Below, in pieces: positions 16,892 to 24,997 of a DNA stretch of 64,000 nt (position 1 is the first letter of the stretch; the number at the start of each line of letters is the position of its first letter). The notes beneath the pieces are model-generated. The model saw only the letters and a program-made list of their open reading frames with translations, made no database searches and had not been told where the DNA came from. Origin of the DNA: UBA7239 sp035430165 (GTDB lineage Bacteria > Pseudomonadota > Gammaproteobacteria > Pseudomonadales > UBA7239); contig DAOMGE010000002.1 in NCBI GenBank assembly GCA_035430165.1, positions 66,484-130,483 of the forward strand. The letters are read 5' to 3'. A program made the translations under genes and the position numbers.

Positions 16892-19108
16892 ATGCTTTTC
16901 GGTCGCGGCCAGAAAAACCCGATTCACTTACACGATAAAGGCGTGATGGCGTGGAAGTACGCCACTTGCGGATATTGCTCCGTGGGATGCTCGATTGAAA
17001 TCGGGCTGGATAAAAACGGCGTGCCGGTGACAACGCGTGGCGTCGGTGATGCAGATGTCAATCGCGGCAAGTTGTGCATCAAGGGTCTGACAGAAGCGCA
17101 GATTTTCCAGGCGGCCGGGCGCGGCACCGATCCGTTGTTGCGCAATAAAACATTCGAGCCGTGGCAGAAAACCGACTGGGATAGCGCGCTCGATAAAACC
17201 GCTGCGGCATTCAGGCGTGTGCAGGAAAAATACGGGCGCGATGCCGTGGCTGTTGTTTCAACCGGCCAATTGTTTACGGAAGGTTTCTACACACTGGGCA
17301 AACTGGTGCGCGGCCTGATCGGCACCAACAATTACGATGGCAATACCACCTTGTGCATGGCATCGGCAGTATCCGGTTACAAGCGCTCCTTCGGTTCAGA
17401 CGGCCCGCCGGGTTGCTACGATGATTTTGAACACACGGATTGCCTGATGGCGTTCGGTTCGAATTTACCGGAACAACATCCGATTATTTACTGGCGCCTG
17501 AAAGAAGCACTGGAGAAACGGAAATTTCCGCTGATTGTGGTGGATCCGCGCGTGACGATGCTGGCGCAATTCGCCGACATCCATTTGCCGATCACACCAG
17601 GCACGGACCTGGTGCTGCTGAACAGTCTGGCGCATGTCATTATCAACGAGGGTCTTCACGATCAGGCCTACATTGATCGCTGTACTGTTGGCTTCGAAGA
17701 CATGAAAGCGTTGGTGCAGGAATACGATCCTACATCTGCTGCAAAAATTTGCGGGATTGATGAAGACACGATTCGTCTGGTTGCGCGCACCTATGCAAAA
17801 GCCGGCAAGGCGATGTCGATCTGGACCATGGGTATTAACCAGAGCACGCACGGTTCCGACGGTGTGTGCGCCATCAACAATCTCAATCTGATGACGGGCA
17901 ACATCGGTAAGCCGGGTGGTACGTCTTTGTCGATCACCGGCCAGTGCAATGCGATGGGCACGCGCGAGTGGTCGTCCTGTTCCGGCTTGCCGGGCTATCG
18001 CCTGCTGGAAAAGCAGCAGCACCGCGACGAGGTGGCGCAGTTCTGGAATGTGGATGAAAAATTCTTTCCGGAAAAACGTGGCCTGAGCCAGACCGATATT
18101 TTCCCGGCGATAGAGGCGGGGCACATCAAGGCCTTGTGGATTATCGCCACCAACCCGATGACGTCGATGCCGAACACGCCACGCATTCGCAAGACACTGG
18201 AAAAACTCGAGTTCTGTGTCGTGCAGGACAATTACCAGGATATGGAATGCATGGCATACGCACACGCCTATTTTCCGGCGGCGGTGTGGGCAGAAAAGGA
18301 AGGCTGCTTTACCAACACCGAGCGCCGCGTGAACCTGACGCGCGCCAGTGCGCCGCCCTATGCCAACAGCAAATCCGATTTGTGGATTTTCAACCAGATG
18401 GCGAAGCGCTGGCCGCACAGCGCCAACATGCATTTCCCGGACAAACCCGAAGCTGTTTTCAATGAAATGCGCGCACTGTCAAAAATCGGCAAGGGTATGA
18501 ACGGTGGTGAACGCCTGCTGGATATTTCCGGCATGTCGTATGAAAAAATTGAAAAATCCCGTGGCTTGCAGTGGCCATGCCGAGAAAAAGAAAACGGTGA
18601 GCCTGATGACAAGGGTACGCAACGGTTATATGCCGACGGTGTGTTCCAGTTTCCCGACGGCAAGGCAAGGTTACTGGCGCTGCCGTATATCGAAAATAAT
18701 GAAGTGCCGGAAAATGCGTTTCCGTTCTGGCTCAATTCCGGTCGCGTGGTCGAACATTTCCACACACGCACCAAAACCGGCAAGGTGGGCAATTGCAACA
18801 AGTTCAGCCCGACGCCGTACATGGAAATCAATCCGGATGCAGCGGCAAGACTCGGCATTGCCCACATGGAATACGTGCGGCTGGTATCGAAGCGCGGCGA
18901 TGCGGTGGTGATGGCACAACTCACGCAGCGTGTGCCGGTCAATATGGTTTTCATCCCGTTCCATTTCCACGATTGCGTCAATCGACTGACGCTTGGCCTG
19001 CTCGATCCGCATTCCCGCCAGCCCGCGTTCAAACAATGTGCCGTGCGCGTTGAAAAAACCGACCAGCATGAAGCGGCATTGTTGAATGTAAAGATGAGGA
19101 AATTCTGA
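16892..19108 (+). CDS. Molybdopterin assimilatory nitrate reductase catalytic subunit (NasA/NarB-like)
   Basis: The 738-residue product has an N-terminal [4Fe-4S] site (C26, C29, C33, C62 in CGYCSVGC and GKLCIKG). TTLCMASAVSGYK supplies C155 as the expected Mo ligand. A C-terminal dinucleotide-binding domain contains FWLNSGRVVEHFHTRTKTG. No Tat signal is present, so it should be cytoplasmic. Length resembles cyanobacterial NarB; the extra BFD-type [2Fe-2S] domain of Klebsiella-type NasA is missing. AGGAG lies 11 bases upstream of the ATG. It is followed with a one-base overlap by a ferredoxin/membrane-anchor gene. Nitrate as substrate is inferred from divergent nirBD and nitrogen-type promoter signals. 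Confidence 0.88.
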   Translation: MLFGRGQKNPIHLHDKGVMAWKYATCGYCSVGCSIEIGLDKNGVPVTTRGVGDADVNRGKLCIKGLTEAQIFQAAGRGTDPLLRNKTFEPWQKTDWDSALDKTAAAFRRVQEKYGRDAVAVVSTGQLFTEGFYTLGKLVRGLIGTNNYDGNTTLCMASAVSGYKRSFGSDGPPGCYDDFEHTDCLMAFGSNLPEQHPIIYWRLKEALEKRKFPLIVVDPRVTMLAQFADIHLPITPGTDLVLLNSLAHVIINEGLHDQAYIDRCTVGFEDMKALVQEYDPTSAAKICGIDEDTIRLVARTYAKAGKAMSIWTMGINQSTHGSDGVCAINNLNLMTGNIGKPGGTSLSITGQCNAMGTREWSSCSGLPGYRLLEKQQHRDEVAQFWNVDEKFFPEKRGLSQTDIFPAIEAGHIKALWIIATNPMTSMPNTPRIRKTLEKLEFCVVQDNYQDMECMAYAHAYFPAAVWAEKEGCFTNTERRVNLTRASAPPYANSKSDLWIFNQMAKRWPHSANMHFPDKPEAVFNEMRALSKIGKGMNGGERLLDISGMSYEKIEKSRGLQWPCREKENGEPDDKGTQRLYADGVFQFPDGKARLLALPYIENNEVPENAFPFWLNSGRVVEHFHTRTKTGKVGNCNKFSPTPYMEINPDAAARLGIAHMEYVRLVSKRGDAVVMAQLTQRVPVNMVFIPFHFHDCVNRLTLGLLDPHSRQPAFKQCAVRVEKTDQHEAALLNVKMRKF

Positions 19109-21009
19109 TGGCTGTCGAGATGTACGAACCGATCGTCAGCAAAAAACCGACCGCTTCACTATTTCCTGTGCGCGACAACGAACCGGCATATGCCAAGCTG
19201 AATGATCCGGTCACGCAAACCGAAAACCGTTACGGCAACCCGATTATCCTCGCTTCCGATAACGGCGTGAGCCTGAATATCAATGGCGTCGATGCCGTCA
19301 GTCCGAACCCGAATCGCACCAGGCAACATGCGTTTCATTTTACCGCCGACAATTGCATTGGTTGTCACGCCTGTGAATCGGCTTGCAGTGAAAAAAATGA
19401 TTTGCCAGCGCATATCAGTTTTCGGTCAGTCGGTTATGTGGAGGGAGGCACGTTTCCCGATTACAAGCGCATGAATATTTCGATGGCGTGCAACCATTGC
19501 GATGATCCGGTGTGCCTGAAAGGTTGCCCGACGCGCGCCTACACCAAACATGCCGAATACGGTGCGGTGATCCAGGATCCGGATATCTGTTTCGGTTGTG
19601 GTTATTGCACCTGGGTTTGTCCATACAATGCGCCGCAACTGGATCCGGTAAAAGGACAGGTCGAGAAATGCAATATGTGCGTGGATCGACTGGAAGTCGG
19701 TTTGAAACCGGCCTGCGTCACAGCCTGTGTCGGCAATGCGCTCGATTTTGGCGTGGTGGAAAATATGCCGGACAACCGCGAACAGATCGACACACACATT
19801 CCCGGTTTCCCGGATCCATCCATCAGTAAACCGAACATCCGTTTCCAGCAGACGAAATCCTTGCCGCATGAAGTGACGCGTACGGATTCGGCGCCGGTGA
19901 AATACCAGCGCGATGACAAGACGGGTTATTACAGGCCGGCAGTTGATCCGAAATCCGGCAAGCAGAAAAGCTGGAACCTGGCGCGACTCAGTTCGCGTGA
20001 AAACCCGCTGGTGATTTTTACGTTGGCGACGCAGGCGGCTGCCGGTGCGTTTGCATTATTGACGCTCGGCAAATGGTTTGCTGTGCCTGCGCTGGCGCAC
20101 ATTGCGCGTTCGCCGGTTGCGGCTGTTATCTCGTTGGTGGCGTTAGCGCTGGTGGCGTTGGGGCTGTTGATGTCAACGATTCATCTCGGCAAGCCGATGC
20201 GGTTTTATCGCGGCTTCAATAATCTGCGCCATTCACCGGTTTCGCGTGAAGGGCTGGGCATTGTGTTATTCCTGGCGTTTGCCGGTGTGAGTTGGCTCGC
20301 ACGGTTGCCAGCGAATCGCTGGATACAAATGTGGTTGGGCGATACACCTTTGTCGTTGTTAGCCATCAGCAATGCGATTGCAGATATCACGGCAGGGCTG
20401 GCAATCATCTCGGCGACAGTGGCGTTGTATTACATGTACCGTTGTTATCGAATAAAAGCGCGGCCGTTCTGGGATCACAAGCAAACCGCGTTCACCTTTG
20501 CCGGCACAGTGTTGACGCTCGGTGCTGCGGTGGTCGGTGTGTTTGCGGTGCCGTACCTGTTGTTGACGGGTGCGAGTGCGGCTGCGTTGTTGTCACTGCT
20601 GGGCGGATTGATGGCCGTTGGCATGCTGCTGGAAGCCGTGGGACTCTGCCTGCACGCACAGGATCTCCGGCATGCGGAGCACGAAGGTGCGGTGTCGTTT
20701 TATGTCCAGCTCACCACCTTTGGCAAAACCTATCTGGCCCGCAACAATGTGCTGGCGGTGAACGTACTCGCGGTGCTGGCACTGGTGGCTTACGGTGCCG
20801 ATGATGCGCTGGCATTGGGCTTGTGGGCGCTGCTGCTGTTGTCATCGGTGCTGGTGGCGCTGGTGGGCCGCGCCCTGTTTTATGTGCTGGTGGTGCCGAC
20901 CACCATGCCGGGTGCGTTCTTCTGGAAGAACAAGGCATTCGAGCAGCATGCCCGTGACATTGGCCTGGCCGATATGCCGCAAGTCGGTGTGATACCGTTC
21001 GGGCATTGA
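19108..21009 (+). CDS. Fused four-cluster ferredoxin and DmsC-type membrane anchor
   Basis: The 633-residue product joins two modules. After an 80-residue N-terminal extension, 16 cysteines form four [4Fe-4S] motifs (CIGCHACESAC, CNHCDDPVCLKGC, CFGCGYCTWVC, and CNMC with ACVTAC), as in DmsB/NrfC. From about residue 300 to the end there are about eight membrane helices with STIHLGKPMRFYRGF and NLRHSPVSREG, typical of DmsC quinol-binding anchors. Its ATG overlaps the nitrate reductase stop by one base. It would carry electrons from membrane quinol to the cytoplasmic molybdoenzyme. In DMSO reductases these are usually separate proteins. Confidence 0.9.
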   Translation: MAVEMYEPIVSKKPTASLFPVRDNEPAYAKLNDPVTQTENRYGNPIILASDNGVSLNINGVDAVSPNPNRTRQHAFHFTADNCIGCHACESACSEKNDLPAHISFRSVGYVEGGTFPDYKRMNISMACNHCDDPVCLKGCPTRAYTKHAEYGAVIQDPDICFGCGYCTWVCPYNAPQLDPVKGQVEKCNMCVDRLEVGLKPACVTACVGNALDFGVVENMPDNREQIDTHIPGFPDPSISKPNIRFQQTKSLPHEVTRTDSAPVKYQRDDKTGYYRPAVDPKSGKQKSWNLARLSSRENPLVIFTLATQAAAGAFALLTLGKWFAVPALAHIARSPVAAVISLVALALVALGLLMSTIHLGKPMRFYRGFNNLRHSPVSREGLGIVLFLAFAGVSWLARLPANRWIQMWLGDTPLSLLAISNAIADITAGLAIISATVALYYMYRCYRIKARPFWDHKQTAFTFAGTVLTLGAAVVGVFAVPYLLLTGASAAALLSLLGGLMAVGMLLEAVGLCLHAQDLRHAEHEGAVSFYVQLTTFGKTYLARNNVLAVNVLAVLALVAYGADDALALGLWALLLLSSVLVALVGRALFYVLVVPTTMPGAFFWKNKAFEQHARDIGLADMPQVGVIPFGH

Positions 21010-21041
21010 GGCCGGTAACGCCTTGTCCACCCGGCACAGGG

Positions 21042-21069
21042 CTTGAAGCCGGCCGGACCATCCCCATAT
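21042..21069 (+). promoter_or_regulatory. Sigma-32 heat-shock promoter of grpE
   Basis: CTTGAAG (21042-21048), a 13-base spacer and CCCCATAT (21062-21069) match the sigma-32 consensus (CTTGAAA, CCCCATNT) at all but one defined position. It lies 42 bases before the grpE start. Confidence 0.85.
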
Positions 21070-21111
21070 TCCTGATCCCGAGTCAGGTTTATTGATCCCA
21101 AGGAGGTCCGT

Positions 21112-21651
21112 GTGTCCGACCCAAGCCAGCCTGCTGCCGAATCCGAAGCAGTCAGCCCCGAAACAGCCCCGGAAACCAGCAGCCCTGAAGCGGCCCTGCA
21201 AGCACAGATCGACAGCCTGCAAGCCGAACTGGTTGATGCCAAAGAGCACGTATTGCGCACGGCAGCCGAGATGCAGAACGTACGTCGCCGCGCCGAGCAG
21301 GATGTCGAGAAGGCGCACAAGTTCGCGCTGGAGCGATTTGCCGGCGAACTGTTGCCGGTTGTCGACAACCTCGAGCGCGCACTTGCGGCCATCCCGGCGG
21401 AAGAGACCGCCAATCGCGAAGGCGTGGAACTGACCCTCAAATCCCTGCTGTCGGCGCTGGAAAAATACGGCGTCAGTCTGATCAACCCGCACGGCGAACA
21501 CTTCAATCCCGAACACCACCAGGCCATTGCCATGCTGGATGCCCCGCATGCTGCGCCCAACTCGGTGGTGGATGTCATGCAGAAAGGTTACAGCCTCAAC
21601 GGACGCCTGTTGCGCCCGGCGATGGTGGCAGTGGCGAAGACCCCGGCGTGA
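21112..21651 (+). CDS. grpE: Nucleotide exchange factor GrpE
   Basis: The 179-residue product has an acidic disordered N-terminus, a long coiled coil (about residues 30-85, ending with AAEMQNVRRRAEQDVEKA) and the beta domain with the C-terminal NGRLLRPAMVAVAK signature. It releases ADP from DnaK. The start is a GTG with a very strong AAGGAGG ribosome binding site 5 bases upstream. It leads the grpE-dnaK-dnaJ run behind a sigma-32 promoter. Confidence 0.97.
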   Translation: MSDPSQPAAESEAVSPETAPETSSPEAALQAQIDSLQAELVDAKEHVLRTAAEMQNVRRRAEQDVEKAHKFALERFAGELLPVVDNLERALAAIPAEETANREGVELTLKSLLSALEKYGVSLINPHGEHFNPEHHQAIAMLDAPHAAPNSVVDVMQKGYSLNGRLLRPAMVAVAKTPA

Positions 21652-21663
21652 CTTGACGTGACT

Positions 21664-21736
21664 GTAGGGGCAGGCCTCTGTGCCTGCCCTGAACCAGTCC
21701 GAAATATAAAGGGCAGGCACAGAGGCCTGCCCCTAC
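21664..21736. repeat. Perfect 27-bp inverted repeat with nested palindromes
   Basis: The left arm (21664-21690) begins GTAGGGGCAGGCC and is repeated exactly in reverse complement at 21710-21736, with a 19-base loop. Each arm is itself a palindrome (GGGCAGGC-CTCTGT-GCCTGCCC). It lies between grpE and dnaK and shares the GTAGGGGC/GCCCCTAC ends with the element at 43557-43653. It may act as a terminator or attenuator between the two genes. Confidence 0.9.
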
Positions 21737-21763
21737 TTGAAATCCGTTTGAACAGACCAATAT
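21736..21763 (+). promoter_or_regulatory. Candidate sigma-32 promoter of dnaK
   Basis: CTTGAAA (21736-21742) is a perfect -35 match. After a 13-base spacer, the same spacing as in the grpE promoter, ACCAATAT (21756-21763) matches CCCCATNT at most positions. The -35 box begins on the last base of the inverted repeat. Confidence 0.6.
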
Positions 21764-21814
21764 ACGAACCATCTTGATTGAAAGCCGCCATAGCGGCGAA
21801 TGTGGAGAAACATC

Positions 21815-23728
21815 ATGGGTAGAATCATCGGTATTGACCTCGGCACCACCAACTCTTGTGTGGCGATCCTCGAAGGCGACAAGGTAAAAGTTATCGAGAA
21901 TGCGGAAGGCGACCGTACCACGCCGTCGATTGTCGCGTTCACTGACGACGCCGAAGTGCTGGTTGGCCAGAGTGCCAAGCGCCAGGCCGTCACCAACCCC
22001 GCCAACACGCTGTTTGCGGTAAAACGCCTGATCGGCCGTCGTTTCAAGGATGATGTTGTGCAGAAAGACATCAGCATGGTGCCGTACAAGATTGTCGCGG
22101 CTGAAAACGGCGACGCGTGGGTAGAAGTGAAAGGCGACAAGAAAGCGCCGCCACAGATTTCTGCCGAAGTGTTGAAAAAAATGAAAAAAACCGCTGAGGA
22201 TTATCTCGGCGAGAAAGTGACAGAAGCGGTTATCACCGTGCCTGCCTATTTCAACGATTCACAGCGCCAGGCGACCAAGGACGCTGGCCGCATTGCGGGT
22301 CTGGAAGTGAAACGCATCATCAACGAACCGACGGCAGCGGCTATCGCGTTCGGCATGGACAAACAGGAAGGCGACCGCAAGATTGCCGTGTACGATCTCG
22401 GTGGCGGTACGTTTGATATTTCCATTATCGAAATCGCTGAAGTGGATGGCGAACACCAGTTTGAAGTGTTGTCGACCAATGGTGATACTTTCCTCGGTGG
22501 TGAGGATTTTGACATCGCCCTGATCGATTACCTTGCTGAAGAATTCAAGAAAACCAACAGCGTCAACCTGAAAGGTGATCCGCTGGCGATGCAGCGCCTG
22601 AAAGAAGCCGCTGAAAAAGCGAAGATTGAATTGTCATCATCACAACAGACCGAAGTGAACTTGCCCTACATCACAGCAGATGCGACGGGCCCGAAACACC
22701 TCGTGGTCAAACTGTCGCGCGCCAAACTGGAAGCGCTGGTAGAAGGCCTGGTGGATCGTTCGATGGGCCCGGTAAAAACCGCGCTCGCCGATGCCGGATT
22801 GAAAGTGTCTGACATTGCGGACGTGATTCTGGTCGGTGGCCAGACGCGCATGCCACTGGTGCAGGAAAAAGTGAAAGCGTTTTTCGGCAAGGAGCCACGT
22901 AAAGATGTTAACCCTGACGAAGCGGTTGCTATCGGTGCAGCGTATCAAGGCGCCATTTTGTCCGGTGACGTGAAAGACGTGTTGTTGCTCGATGTAACAC
23001 CGTTGACGCTCGGTATTGAAACCATGGGTGGTGTGGCGACACCGTTGATCGAGAAAAACACCACGATCCCGACGCGCAAATCGAACGTATTTTCCACCGC
23101 CGATGACAACCAGTCAGCCGTGACCATCCATGTGGTACAGGGCGAACGCAAACAGGCATCGCAGAACAAATCGCTGGGCCGTTTCGATCTCACCGATATT
23201 CCACCAGCGCCGCGCGGCACGCCGCAAATCGAGGTGACGTTTGATATTGATGCCAACGGTATCCTGAACGTCAGCGCGAAAGACAAGGCAACCGGCAAAC
23301 AGCAATCGATTGTGATCAAGGCGTCGTCCGGTCTGAGCGATGCTGAAATCCAGCAGATGGTGCGCGATGCCGAAGCCAATGCAGAAGCCGACAAGAAATT
23401 TGAAGAGCTGGTGACAGCGCGCAATCTGGCGGAAGGCCTGGCGCATGCAACGCGCAAGACATTGACCGAAGCGGGCGACAAGGCGACTGCCGAGGAAAAA
23501 GAGGCGATTGAATCCGCGCTGAAAGAAGTGGATGAAGCCGTGAAAACCGATGACAAGGATCGCATCGAGGCCGCCGCGCAGAAATTGTCTGAAGCATCCG
23601 GCAACCTCGCGCAGAAAATGTACGCCGAAGCACAGCAGCATGAAGCCGGTGCGAGTGCTGGTGCGGAGCAGCATGCGGGTGGCGAGAATGTCGTCGATGC
23701 CGAGTTCGAGGAAGTGAAAGACAAATAA
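21815..23728 (+). CDS. dnaK: Chaperone DnaK (Hsp70)
   Basis: The 637-residue product begins MGRIIGIDLGTTNSCVAI and carries the phosphate loop, the IAVYDLGGGTFDISI motif, the substrate-binding domain with SLGRFDLTDIPPAPRG, and an acidic C-terminal tail ending NVVDAEFEEVKDK. GGAG lies 7 bases before the ATG at 21815; an upstream in-frame start would lack family sequence. It works with GrpE and DnaJ encoded alongside. Confidence 0.98.
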   Translation: MGRIIGIDLGTTNSCVAILEGDKVKVIENAEGDRTTPSIVAFTDDAEVLVGQSAKRQAVTNPANTLFAVKRLIGRRFKDDVVQKDISMVPYKIVAAENGDAWVEVKGDKKAPPQISAEVLKKMKKTAEDYLGEKVTEAVITVPAYFNDSQRQATKDAGRIAGLEVKRIINEPTAAAIAFGMDKQEGDRKIAVYDLGGGTFDISIIEIAEVDGEHQFEVLSTNGDTFLGGEDFDIALIDYLAEEFKKTNSVNLKGDPLAMQRLKEAAEKAKIELSSSQQTEVNLPYITADATGPKHLVVKLSRAKLEALVEGLVDRSMGPVKTALADAGLKVSDIADVILVGGQTRMPLVQEKVKAFFGKEPRKDVNPDEAVAIGAAYQGAILSGDVKDVLLLDVTPLTLGIETMGGVATPLIEKNTTIPTRKSNVFSTADDNQSAVTIHVVQGERKQASQNKSLGRFDLTDIPPAPRGTPQIEVTFDIDANGILNVSAKDKATGKQQSIVIKASSGLSDAEIQQMVRDAEANAEADKKFEELVTARNLAEGLAHATRKTLTEAGDKATAEEKEAIESALKEVDEAVKTDDKDRIEAAAQKLSEASGNLAQKMYAEAQQHEAGASAGAEQHAGGENVVDAEFEEVKDK

Positions 23729-23757
23729 TCCCTTCGACGTGAGGGCGAAAACACTGA

Positions 23758-23778
23758 GCGCGGTTCGTCCGCGCTTTT
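23758..23778 (+). terminator. Hairpin with short U-tract between dnaK and dnaJ
   Basis: GCGCGG-TTCGT-CCGCGC followed by TTTT. The short U-tract suggests partial termination or attenuation before dnaJ rather than a full stop. Confidence 0.55.
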
Positions 23779-23839
23779 GTGTTCTTGCCAGACGATATTT
23801 GTGCGATGTAAAACCGGTTCGATCCGGAACGAGAAAGAT

Positions 23840-24976
23840 ATGGCAACCAAACGTGATTACTACGAAGTGCTCGGCGTCAAGAAAGACGCAGACGAGGCGG
23901 AAATCAAGAAAGCCTACAAACGCAGCGCGATGAAATTCCATCCGGACCGCAATCCGGATAACAAGGAAGCCGAGGAAAAATTCAAGGAAGCGTCGGAAGC
24001 GTACGAAGTGCTGAGCGATGCGCAAAAGCGTGCGGCCTATGATCGCATGGGTCATGCGGCATTCGAGGCGGGCGGCATGGGTGGCGGTGGCGCCGGTGCG
24101 GGCTTCAGTAATTTCAGTGATATGTTTGGCGATGTGTTCGGCGATATTTTTGGTGGCGGTGGTGGTGGACGCCAGCGTGGCGGCCCGAGCCGTGGTTCCG
24201 ATCTCCGCTACAACATGGAAATCAGTCTCGAAGAAGCCGTGCGCGGTACCAGCAAGACTATTCGCGTCGCCACACTGGTGGCGTGCAAACCCTGCGAGGG
24301 CAGTGGTGCGAAACCCGGTTCAAAACCGGTCAGCTGCAAAACCTGTAACGGTGTTGGCCAGGTGCGTATGCAGCAGGGATTTTTTGCCGTGCAGCAAACC
24401 TGCCCGGCCTGTCGCGGTCGCGGCACAACCATCAGTGACCCGTGTACCAGTTGCCGTGGCCAGGGTCGCGTCGAGGAAGAAAAAACACTCTCGGTAAAAA
24501 TTCCGCCGGGTGTCGACAACGGTGATCGCATCCGCCTGGCCGGTGAGGGCGAAGCAGGCATGGACGCGGGACCAAGCGGTGATTTGTATGTGCAGATTTC
24601 CGTGCGTGCGCACAAGATTTTCGAACGCGATGGCAAGAACCTTTATTGCGAAGTGCCGATCAGTTTTGTGGATGCAGCGCTCGGCGGCGAACTCGAAGTG
24701 CCGACACTGGATGGCAAGGTGATGCTCAAGGTGCCGGAAGAAACGCAGACCGGCAAACTGTTTCGCTTGCGCGGCAAGGGTGTGGTGCCGGTGCGCGGCG
24801 GCCAGCCGGGTGACCTGATTTGCAAGGTGACGATCGAGACGCCGGTCAACCTGAGCAAGCAACAGAAAGAATTGTTGCGCCAGTTCCAGTCCACTACCGA
24901 TGGCAAGGCACATTCGCCGAAAAAATCGTCATGGTTTGACGGCATGAAATCGTTTTTTGATGACCTGAAACCCTGA
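23840..24976 (+). CDS. dnaJ: Co-chaperone DnaJ (Hsp40)
   Basis: The 378-residue product has a J-domain with KFHPDRNPDN (HPD), a Gly-rich linker (about residues 72-110) and four CxxCxGxG-type zinc motifs (CKPCEGSG, CKTCNGVG, CPACRGRG, CTSCRGQG). Two beta-sandwich client-binding domains follow. The start MATKRDYYEVLG at 23840 is the family start. It stimulates DnaK ATPase and delivers clients. Confidence 0.98.
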   Translation: MATKRDYYEVLGVKKDADEAEIKKAYKRSAMKFHPDRNPDNKEAEEKFKEASEAYEVLSDAQKRAAYDRMGHAAFEAGGMGGGGAGAGFSNFSDMFGDVFGDIFGGGGGGRQRGGPSRGSDLRYNMEISLEEAVRGTSKTIRVATLVACKPCEGSGAKPGSKPVSCKTCNGVGQVRMQQGFFAVQQTCPACRGRGTTISDPCTSCRGQGRVEEEKTLSVKIPPGVDNGDRIRLAGEGEAGMDAGPSGDLYVQISVRAHKIFERDGKNLYCEVPISFVDAALGGELEVPTLDGKVMLKVPEETQTGKLFRLRGKGVVPVRGGQPGDLICKVTIETPVNLSKQQKELLRQFQSTTDGKAHSPKKSSWFDGMKSFFDDLKP

Positions 24977-24997
24977 CAGAACGTTGGTCAGGGTTTT
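24968..24997. terminator. Bidirectional terminator after dnaJ
   Basis: AAACCCTGAC (24968-24977) pairs with GTCAGGGTTTT (24987-24997). It has an A-tract on the left and a T-tract on the right, so it can serve dnaJ and the convergent membrane protein gene, whose stop codon lies inside it. Confidence 0.75.

Noticed and set aside
17465..18433. A 322-residue minus-strand frame
   Set aside because: Antisense of the nitrate reductase, caused by GC-biased third positions.
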